Shown: positions 57,789-64,000 of the stretch, one piece after another
How positions within the stretch are numbered: the stretch's first letter is position 1
Layout: every line of letters starts with the position of its first letter
Origin: Fibrobacter succinogenes
GTDB taxonomy: Bacteria > Fibrobacterota > Fibrobacteria > Fibrobacterales > Fibrobacteraceae
Direction: 5' to 3'
Length of the DNA: 64,000 bases
Assembly: GCA_902756345.1 (NCBI GenBank)
Contig: CACVQR010000001.1
Coordinates: 332,371 to 396,370, forward strand
Notes under the pieces: generated by a model
The model's input: the letters and a program-made list of their open reading frames with translations, nothing else
Databases searched by the model: none
What the model was told of the DNA's origin: nothing
Made by a program: the position numbers and the translations under genes

Positions 57789-59135
57789 CTAGCGATTATC
57801 CCACGCATTGCACTTGTCAAGAGCGTCCTTCATCGAATTCAACTGATTCTTGCCAAATTTCTCATAGCGGGCTCTCCGCGTTCCCTTGTAGAACGACATG
57901 CCTGCTGTTTTCCGTGCAGCTTCGTCGCCCAGCTTTTGCACGGTCTTTTTAGATATATTGGCCGGCAACAGAATTTCTTTCTCAAGTTCGCTGTATTTTA
58001 AAGAGTCCATAAACGAAACCGCATCTTTCGCCTCCCTCAATCGCGCATACAGCCAAAGCGCTTTGCGATCCCAACCGCTAAATTCGCCTTTTCCGTTCAT
58101 CACGAAATCGAGACCGTGCTCCTTCGCCTTGCAACCTTTCGGCGATGACATCTCTTTTTCGCAAGAATAAAATGGCGATTCCCGCTTTTTCATTTCCTTA
58201 AATCCGTTTATACTTTCATAACAAAAACTTGTCATATATTCATATTCGCTATAATAAATATGTTCAGAATAAAATTGACTCGGTACATTCGACCCAAATA
58301 CTAAATAGCGTTTTCCATCCACTTCAAAGCACTCCAAGCTTTCTTCTGACGCCTCGGGCTTATCGACCATGTTCATCCGTTTAGTGCTACCATAAGATTC
58401 AACAGGATGGTGTTTCTCATTTGCGTTATTATAATAGCATGGAAACACCCCTTCTGCTAGCACTGTATCCTCTTTCGGTTCTTCCGAGGAACAGCCTTTT
58501 CCGCGACACTCCCATACCGTCACTGCGGAATCCTCACCAAGAATATCGTCTTCCATTGATTCCGTTTCGGTTTTCTTGAAGGCAACTTCTACAGAAGCAC
58601 ACGGGCCGTCGATAACGACATTTAACGTCGTCTTTAATGTTATTGACTGATAAGACGGGCATGAACATGAAAGAGTCGTTTCCCAATCCGCCTTGAATTT
58701 TTTCCCATAAAGTTTTTTGACCGATGTAGAATCTATCGGTTTTTCGTTTCTGCAAAGACAGCCGCCCTCCCTCGCGTTCAATTCGTCAACAAACGGACTC
58801 GTCACGCTTCTCCTTTGCAATCGCTCCGTATCCGAGCACACTTTGCAACTAAATTCATCTGGATTTCCGTCATATTCCCCGCCCATTTCAATTTGCCGAC
58901 CCTCGAAATTCAATACGAACTTATTATTCCAAACAGGACGTCCACACGTCAATGAGTCAGGCCATTTCCATTTCGAATTCGGATTAATTCTTTTAATAGC
59001 CTTTATGCCTAAATCAAAATCGTCCGCAGTTTCATCAAATGACGAAACACAAAAATGCATTATCGCAGGTTCTTTTGCCAAAAGAGTTCCCACAAGCAGC
59101 AACATCAGAAGCAGAATTATATTCACGGTCTTCAT
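57789..59135 (-). CDS. Secreted Cys-rich protein, fusion of A-type and B-type domains (unknown family)
   Basis: From ATG 59135 the product has 448 residues with a signal peptide (VNIILLLMLLLVGTLLA). The N-half (domain A) contains IMHFCVSSFDE, WKWPDSLTCG, VKKLYGKKFKADWE and LSCSCPSYQSITL. The C-half (domain B) contains VFPCYYNNANEKHH, SPFYSCEKEMSSPKGCKAKE, WDRKALWLYARLREAKD and GMSFYKGTRRARYEKFGKNQ. Domain A is homologous to both halves of the 59132 protein and domain B to the 60264 protein, so this gene is a fused form of the other two. No family is recognised. Its start overlaps the 59132 stop (ATGA). Confidence 0.7.
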   Translation of the reverse strand: MKTVNIILLLMLLLVGTLLAKEPAIMHFCVSSFDETADDFDLGIKAIKRINPNSKWKWPDSLTCGRPVWNNKFVLNFEGRQIEMGGEYDGNPDEFSCKVCSDTERLQRRSVTSPFVDELNAREGGCLCRNEKPIDSTSVKKLYGKKFKADWETTLSCSCPSYQSITLKTTLNVVIDGPCASVEVAFKKTETESMEDDILGEDSAVTVWECRGKGCSSEEPKEDTVLAEGVFPCYYNNANEKHHPVESYGSTKRMNMVDKPEASEESLECFEVDGKRYLVFGSNVPSQFYSEHIYYSEYEYMTSFCYESINGFKEMKKRESPFYSCEKEMSSPKGCKAKEHGLDFVMNGKGEFSGWDRKALWLYARLREAKDAVSFMDSLKYSELEKEILLPANISKKTVQKLGDEAARKTAGMSFYKGTRRARYEKFGKNQLNSMKDALDKCNAWDNR

Positions 59136-60277
59136 GGCAAAAGATCCTTCACTTCGGTGCATTTGGCCGGACATATATAACCGTCACCGCAAGTTTCCCA
59201 ATGTCCCACTATGCTTTTTGTATGGAGTTGAATGTCTTCGACCTGTTCCAATTCAAAAATGTTCTGTTTCTTTTTCTCCTGCAAATCATGCTTAGTGCAC
59301 TTGCCGCCGACACGGACATAAAGTAATACATTTCTTTCGATGGAGTTAAAATTACAGGTCAGTACATTCTTTGACATAACAGGAATACTCTTCCCGTATA
59401 AACTTTTCATCGGAATGCCCTTGAGTGCATCCGCACCGATATACTTAGGAATGGGCAGATAGACCTTGGTCGCAACAACACTAGTCGCGTTGCAAGTATC
59501 CTGCTCCACGAAATGCGCCAACTTTCGTTTTCCATATTCTGCAAAATCCATTTCATACGACTTTTCGACACGCATCGCGCCTTCACACTTCATCTTTTTG
59601 CCATCAGCAAAAGTAAGCTTCGGCAATACATCGTAATAATTAGTCAAATGAAGTTCCGCATTTTTCCCGCCATTGACGCAATATTCCACAACGGGAATCG
59701 TATCGTTACATTCACCCACAAGCCGCGCCAAAAAATCTCGCTTCATCGGGGGAAATTCTCCATTGCCATTGGTATCCCATTCGCCTTTCCAACGGCCCTT
59801 GAAAACTTGCCCATAAAAAGGCTTCAGAGATTCGCGGGCGTTGCGAAGATAGAATGTAGCCTTATCCTCATAGTCTTCACTTTTTCTACAGCAAGCATCT
59901 TCATCTTTACTACCATACAATCTAAGTTTCCAAATACGTTCCAGCTTTATAGGATACTTAGGGCAATGACTACAAACGGCTATACCTCCGCCACCGCCAC
60001 CCAACAAACCCACTAAACCATCTTCACGGCACTCAATATCGTACGGGAAAAAGACCTTGCTTTTCGTTTTCCAATTGGCATGGCACGGAGTGTGTTCGCA
60101 AGGAATTGAATCAGGATAATTCCACTCTTTGATTGGTTCATCAAGGTCCTTTATCAGCAAAGGAACGTATGTACTATCATCCAGAATCTTGGCGCAGTAT
60201 TCCGCAATGCGGGGCGTTTCTGCAAACGCTCCACAAAAAAAACAAAGACCGGCTATGCAAATACTAAGGAGCTTCAT
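59132..60277 (-). CDS. Secreted Cys-rich protein with two A-type domains (unknown family)
   Basis: The 381-residue product has a signal peptide (LLSICIAGLCFFCGAFA). Its first copy of domain A has RIAEYCAKILDD, WNYPDSIPCEH, AVCSHCPKYPIKLERI and FYGQVFKGRWKGEW. A second copy begins near residue 198: VVEYCVNGGKNAEL, LTFADGKKMKCEGA, IPMKSLYGKSIPV and LTCNFNSIERNVLLY. About 20 Cys suggest disulfides and an extracytoplasmic location. A Gly run (LLGGGGGGIA) interrupts the first domain. It overlaps both neighbours (ATGA with 57789; 14 bp with 60264). Confidence 0.7.
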   Translation of the reverse strand: MKLLSICIAGLCFFCGAFAETPRIAEYCAKILDDSTYVPLLIKDLDEPIKEWNYPDSIPCEHTPCHANWKTKSKVFFPYDIECREDGLVGLLGGGGGGIAVCSHCPKYPIKLERIWKLRLYGSKDEDACCRKSEDYEDKATFYLRNARESLKPFYGQVFKGRWKGEWDTNGNGEFPPMKRDFLARLVGECNDTIPVVEYCVNGGKNAELHLTNYYDVLPKLTFADGKKMKCEGAMRVEKSYEMDFAEYGKRKLAHFVEQDTCNATSVVATKVYLPIPKYIGADALKGIPMKSLYGKSIPVMSKNVLTCNFNSIERNVLLYVRVGGKCTKHDLQEKKKQNIFELEQVEDIQLHTKSIVGHWETCGDGYICPAKCTEVKDLLP

Positions 60278-61046
60278 GCGCCATCCCCCAGTCCTTACAG
60301 GCTTTCATTACGTCAGCAAAAGAAGAAAAGTTTCCCCGTTTATAAGATTTACTTTCGATCTTTTTTGTCCGCAAATAGAAATCCATTCCCGTCCACCTGG
60401 GCGCAGCGGAATTCCCCGCCTTCACGACATCTTCATCTTTCAAGCCCCACGGCAATGTCTGGTAAAAGTCCTGTAATCTATGATTTTTCAAAAGCCAGGC
60501 CATCAAGGAATCCAAACTTTTCCTTTGACTCGCCTTGAAATAGTATAGCAAGGCATCTCGTGAAAGATTTGATATTTTTAAATCTTCCGTTTCAAGAATT
60601 TCCATTCCCTTTTCCACAGGCTTGCAGCCATTGGGCGCCGCTTTCGAATTCTTACACGAATAAAAATAAAGTCCCGATTTTTTTGTATAACGAGGCACTT
60701 CCACATCTTCACCGAGATTGCCGCAATTCATGTTATCATCGTAGCAACGCGACTTGCTTCTCCAAAAAACGCTATCGCGAATCTGTTCCGGGGCATTGCT
60801 CCTAGCGATTATATACGCATGACCTTCGCCATAAAAACAATCCACCTTGTTCTCTACAAATTCCAAAGCACCATCCATCGGCATTGTCGTGGAACTCGCG
60901 TAATTCGCAATCTTGCAAAAATGACCGTGAGGCTCATAGCACGGAAAAATATCCTTAGCGCCCTGCGGAATTCTTATCATTCCTGCGAAGCCAGCAACAA
61001 TCGCTAAGCAAATCACAATCCAAAGAAGCTTCAATCCACCCATCAA
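60264..61046 (-). CDS. Secreted Cys-rich protein, B-type domain (unknown family)
   Basis: The 260-residue product has an N-terminal hydrophobic segment (LLWIVICLAIVAGFAGM). Domain B covers most of the protein: IFPCYEPHGHFCK, KVDCFYGEGHAYIIARS, LYFYSCKNSKAAPNGCKPVE, SRDALLYYFKASQRKSLDS, and GMDFYLRTKKIESKSYKRGN, each with a counterpart in the C-half of the 57789 protein. It is the first gene of the three-gene cassette. A second ATG at 61043 may be the true start. Confidence 0.7.
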   Translation of the reverse strand: MMGGLKLLWIVICLAIVAGFAGMIRIPQGAKDIFPCYEPHGHFCKIANYASSTTMPMDGALEFVENKVDCFYGEGHAYIIARSNAPEQIRDSVFWRSKSRCYDDNMNCGNLGEDVEVPRYTKKSGLYFYSCKNSKAAPNGCKPVEKGMEILETEDLKISNLSRDALLYYFKASQRKSLDSLMAWLLKNHRLQDFYQTLPWGLKDEDVVKAGNSAAPRWTGMDFYLRTKKIESKSYKRGNFSSFADVMKACKDWGMAHEAP

Positions 61047-61114
61047 CCTATTCCCCGAATCACGTTACACGTTTATAAATATAACATACAAAAATATAAT
61101 TCCAAGAAAAAGGC

Positions 61115-62434
61115 TTATTTTTCCACGACACGCCCCGAAAGCTCGCGGAAATCGTCTTTTTTGTACAAAGTAACACCAGGGGATACCAAGTGAAACACGG
61201 ACTGCTCGGCAAGGGAATCGAGGCAGAACTCAAAAGAATCCAGACGATTGCGGTAACTGTCGTTAGAATTATCGAACGACACCATGTAAGGCGGGCGCTT
61301 GAGCTTGCCCTGCTCCACGAGCGACAAAAGTTCCACCCCTACCCTGTCGTTAGACACGACCCACGCATCTACAGGCGGAATCTCTTTCACCAGCTTAAGC
61401 AAAATACGGCTGAAAAGTTCGTACGCCCCTTTTTCCTGCATAAAATCAAAATGGCTCGCATGGCTCGCATCGGTTGCCTCGATTACCTCGAGCCCCACCT
61501 TCTTGAGTCCTTTCAGGCGGTCCCTCGACCACATGCTCATGTGGTAAGGCGAAATAAAGGCGACGCGTTCCATTCCCTTTTCTTTCAAGAAATGCCCCAC
61601 CGCGCGCCCCGGGAAATCACCAAAGGCCAAATTGAAGAACGCGTAGCGCTTTTCTTTTTTCAACGCGCGAGGAATGTCGTACAGCGGGTGCTCCCACCAC
61701 ACCGAAATCGGGAACCGCGTGCGGGAAAGAAGTGCAAAAAGCCTTTTGACATTGAACACCAGCATTGTCGAAACGACGGCACCGAAGTATTCGCCGCAGT
61801 CCTCCAGCCTGACCCGGTTTCCGGCGGCATCTAGAAAAAGGCCCTCTTTTTCATAATACCCGAGCGCCTTGACTTTAAGTTTGTTGCGGCGCGCCTCGGC
61901 GTACACCTTCTGCATGAACGTAAGTTCACGTTCGCCAAGCCCGTTAAAATCCCCGTTCGGATTGCAACGCATAATCAAGAGAATTTCCTTCAAGTTGACC
62001 GCAGACGACCTTGTGTTCTTGAAGTAGTAACGCCCGCGGCCCTTGCGGTCAAGCACTCCCCTTTCACGCAGCATTTCAAGGGTACGGCTCATGGAACCCG
62101 ACGTGGTCCTGTAAACTAAGCACAAGTTCTTGATCGACGGCAGCGTACTGTCTACCGAAATCTTGCCGGATTTCCAGTCTTCTAAAAGCAGGCGTTCCAG
62201 GCGTTCAGTCTCGTGCTCGCTCGCGTCTACCACGATTTCGGGCTTTTGGCCCCAAAAGTAACCATTACCGTGCTCTCCGTAGATTTTCCCTTGTTCTACT
62301 AAGCGCTTGTACGCCTGGAAAACCGTAAAGGTCGAGGCATGCAAAGACGCTGCCACCTTGCGCACAGATGGAAGCCTTGCGCCGTCCTTGAATCCGGACG
62401 ATTCTATCCACTTGCAAAATTCATCGACAGTCAT
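61115..62434 (-). CDS. GntR/LacI-type hybrid regulator with two winged-helix units
   Basis: The first winged helix covers residues 1-60 (LPSVRKVAASLHASTFTVFQ, AYKRLVEQGKIYGEHGNGYF). A second, similar unit covers about 75-135 (STLPSIKNLCLVYRTTSGSM, RTLEMLRERGVLDRKGRGRY). The C-terminal ~290 residues resemble LacI/RbsB sugar-binding domains (DAWVVSNDRVGVELLSLVEQ, PYMVSFDNSNDS). It is divergent from the GH26 gene, so it probably senses a sugar and controls mannan use. Paired N-terminal GntR-like units are uncommon. Confidence 0.8.
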   Translation of the reverse strand: MTVDEFCKWIESSGFKDGARLPSVRKVAASLHASTFTVFQAYKRLVEQGKIYGEHGNGYFWGQKPEIVVDASEHETERLERLLLEDWKSGKISVDSTLPSIKNLCLVYRTTSGSMSRTLEMLRERGVLDRKGRGRYYFKNTRSSAVNLKEILLIMRCNPNGDFNGLGERELTFMQKVYAEARRNKLKVKALGYYEKEGLFLDAAGNRVRLEDCGEYFGAVVSTMLVFNVKRLFALLSRTRFPISVWWEHPLYDIPRALKKEKRYAFFNLAFGDFPGRAVGHFLKEKGMERVAFISPYHMSMWSRDRLKGLKKVGLEVIEATDASHASHFDFMQEKGAYELFSRILLKLVKEIPPVDAWVVSNDRVGVELLSLVEQGKLKRPPYMVSFDNSNDSYRNRLDSFEFCLDSLAEQSVFHLVSPGVTLYKKDDFRELSGRVVEK

Positions 62435-62565
62435 CGGGCCTCCGCTATAACACTAGATACACTTTAATATAAATATAAACAATTAAATCATATTTCACAA
62501 AATCCCGAACATATCTTTAAAACGTAAAACAACATCACCGGCGTTTAACGCCAATCGGGGTTTAT
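62435..62565. promoter_or_regulatory. Divergent GntR/GH26 control region with a 13-bp dyad
   Basis: GGCGTT-T-AACGCC at 62540..62552 lies 13 bp before the GH26 ATG. The rest is AT-rich promoter sequence (TAATATAAATATAAAC). The dyad may be an operator for the adjacent regulator or a leader hairpin just before GGGG of the ribosome site. Confidence 0.5.
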
Positions 62566-63723
62566 ATGAACAAGAAACTTTTCCTCTCTATGTGTGTCGC
62601 ACCTGTCGCGGCCATGGCGTTCCAGGTCGGCGCATGGGTCGGTGGCCCGGGTCAGTATCCGCAGCCCACGCAACAGAACGTGCAGGCGTTCCAGGATTTG
62701 CAGGGCACGCACCTCGACCTGATCAGCTACTTTGCGCTCTTCGACATCAACGACTGGAACGCAACCGAAGAATACGCCAACGTCGCCAAGGAAAACGGTT
62801 CCACACTGGTGGTCACCTGGATGGCGAACGGCTACAACGCCCAAGACCTGGTGAACGGCAAGGCAGACACCTATATTCGCGACTACGCCAAGGGCGTCAA
62901 GAATTACGGCGAAGAAATCTGGCTCAGGCCTCTCCACGAAGCAAACGGCGACTGGTACGACTGGGGCGTGGGTAAAGAAGGTGCCGGCAACACCGACGCA
63001 AACGTGGCCGAAGCATTCCGCCACATCGTGAAAATCTTCCGCGAAGAAAATGTCGAAAACGTCAAGTGGGTCTGGACCACCAACGCCTCGAACGCAGGAA
63101 AGGGTTCCACGCTTACCGGCAACTACCCCGGCGACGAATACGTCGACTACATCTCCATCGACGGCTACAACTGGGGCAAATGCCAGAGCTGGTCCAGCTG
63201 GCAGACTTTCTCGCAGGTATTCAAGAAGGCGTACAACGCGCTCGCGAACATCGACAAACCGCTGTTCATCGCCGAAATCTCCAGTTCCGAACTGGGCGGC
63301 AACAAGGCCGAATGGATTACCGACATGTTCGAGCATTTTGCCACGGACTTCTCCCGCGTATTCGCGGTGATGTGGTTCAGCCAGAGCAAGGAAGCCAACG
63401 AAGGCGACTGGGCGCTCAACACCTCGCAGGCCGCCGTTGACGCCTGGAAGGCCGGCATCGCCAAGATGAAAGCCGCAGAACCCGACAGCGGCAACACGGC
63501 TATCAAGCTTACCGGGAGAGCCGCCGGCAGCTCCTTTCGCCTGCAAGACGGCAAGCTCTACATGCAAACCGACAAAGCATTAAAGGCAAGCGTCGTGCAG
63601 TTCGACTACCAGGGCCGCATTTTGTGGCAGAGCGCCGTACAGCACTTCACCCCGGGCGTACACGCTATCGACGCACCCAACACCCACATGCAAGGCGTAT
63701 ACAGGCTCCACATACAGAAATAA
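62566..63723 (+). CDS. GH26 beta-mannanase (secreted)
   Basis: The signal peptide (FLSMCVAPVAAMA) precedes a GH26 (beta/alpha)8 barrel. The acid/base Glu is in WLRPLHEANGDWYDWG (about residue 126) and the nucleophile in KPLFIAEISSSELGG (about residue 230). Supporting residues lie in VWTTNASNAGKG and YVDYISIDGYNWG. The C-terminal ~65 residues after residue 320 (LQDGKLYMQTDKALKASVVQ ... MQGVYRLHIQK) look like a beta-sandwich sorting or anchoring domain of the type seen on secreted Fibrobacter enzymes. It cleaves beta-1,4-mannan with retention. The divergent regulator at 61115 probably controls it. Confidence 0.94.
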   Translation: MNKKLFLSMCVAPVAAMAFQVGAWVGGPGQYPQPTQQNVQAFQDLQGTHLDLISYFALFDINDWNATEEYANVAKENGSTLVVTWMANGYNAQDLVNGKADTYIRDYAKGVKNYGEEIWLRPLHEANGDWYDWGVGKEGAGNTDANVAEAFRHIVKIFREENVENVKWVWTTNASNAGKGSTLTGNYPGDEYVDYISIDGYNWGKCQSWSSWQTFSQVFKKAYNALANIDKPLFIAEISSSELGGNKAEWITDMFEHFATDFSRVFAVMWFSQSKEANEGDWALNTSQAAVDAWKAGIAKMKAAEPDSGNTAIKLTGRAAGSSFRLQDGKLYMQTDKALKASVVQFDYQGRILWQSAVQHFTPGVHAIDAPNTHMQGVYRLHIQK

Positions 63724-63777
63724 CCAATCCACAAAAGCAAAAGTCCCGGAAGATTTTCCGCCGAGGAATAAAGGTCA

Positions 63778-64000
63778 TCAATCCCTTATGCAGCGAATTG
63801 CCGCTCCATAATATCTAGATGTCCGTACACCCAAATTTTGCGTTTCAAAAAGCACTCCGGTCATTGTATCATCTTCGCGAAGTGAACGACCATTAAGGAG
63901 CGCTTCGATAAGTGCAACATCAGTCGCCCACAACTGAGTTTCATAGCCATCATACACATTGCTACCGTAGCCTTTACTAGACACAACTACAGTCGGTGTC
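63778..64000 (-). CDS. FISUMP-like protein, C-terminus (partial)
   Basis: The frame is open to the right edge and ends at 63778. The visible ~73 residues read VVVSSKGYGSNVYDGYETQL, WATDVALIEALLNGRSLRED and end YYGAAIRCIRD. The ending resembles the SVRCVK(D/E) close of FISUMP domains, as at 36728. The upstream part is outside the window. It converges with the GH26 gene. Confidence 0.5.
   Translation of the reverse strand, partial: TPTVVVSSKGYGSNVYDGYETQLWATDVALIEALLNGRSLREDDTMTGVLFETQNLGVRTSRYYGAAIRCIRD

Noticed and set aside
1..64000. tRNA, rRNA, tmRNA or riboswitch genes
   Set aside because: I looked for conserved T-arm and cloverleaf patterns and for familiar riboswitch cores and found none I could support; a covariance-model scan would decide.

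Overview
The window almost certainly comes from a Fibrobacter species (phylum Fibrobacterota). Lineage-typical families are present: a FISUMP-domain lipoprotein (36162..36728), a second FISUMP-like C-terminus cut by the right edge, a TIGR02147-type regulator (28635..29477), Ser-rich lipoprotein linkers, and secreted plant-cell-wall enzymes (expansin-like protein, CE2-type esterase, GH9 endoglucanase, GH26 mannanase). About 56 genes are supported. No rRNA, tRNA, CRISPR array, transposase or prophage was seen. Most genes lie on the minus strand.

Layout. 1-7.1 kb: edge-truncated sensor with a histidine-kinase-like domain lacking its histidine, serine hydrolase, TauE-type permease, TPR protein, GIY-YIG protein, NhaA, a regular four-unit dyad array (5851..6145), and a DUF58 protein. 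7.1-13 kb: Vat/CatB-like acetyltransferase, EF-G-like GTPase, YolD-like protein beside a Y-family polymerase, and a diguanylate cyclase. 13-21.8 kb: expansin-like lipoprotein, BatC-like TPR pair, glycosyltransferase fused to a carbohydrate-binding module, M18 aminopeptidase, MCE protein with partner. 21.9-26.8 kb: tight operon ispA-dxs-trmH family-pyrF with overlapping stop/start codons. 26.9-33.2 kb: TIGR02147 regulator with its lipoprotein, a membrane diguanylate cyclase, a CE2-type esterase, a c-type cytochrome. 33.2-41.7 kb: XPB/Ssl2-like protein, LysR regulator divergent from a FISUMP/AspT-type transporter pair, two lipoproteins, prs. 41.9-49 kb: lysA, a histone-tail/glycogen-binding-domain fusion, rpe, a DUF4874/DUF4832 protein, GH9, an outer-membrane barrel. 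49-56.8 kb: complete oligopeptide ABC operon and enolase. 56.9-61 kb: a lipoprotein and three related Cys-rich secreted proteins of no recognised family. 61-64 kb: a GntR/LacI-like hybrid regulator divergent from the GH26 mannanase.

The genes suit an anaerobic polysaccharide degrader: exported enzymes open and cleave cellulose and mannan, sugar carbon enters glycolysis and the pentose phosphate pathway (eno, rpe, prs), peptides enter through the Opp system, and carbon is probably stored as glycogen. The most unusual signals are the 85-bp-period dyad array, the Lys/Ala-rich tail joined to a glycogen-binding domain, the three-gene Cys-rich cassette, dispersed repeats read in frame inside housekeeping proteins, and a repeated TATATT-N6-8-ATG arrangement that suggests leaderless mRNAs. 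All assignments are from reading the sequence; no database search was run.
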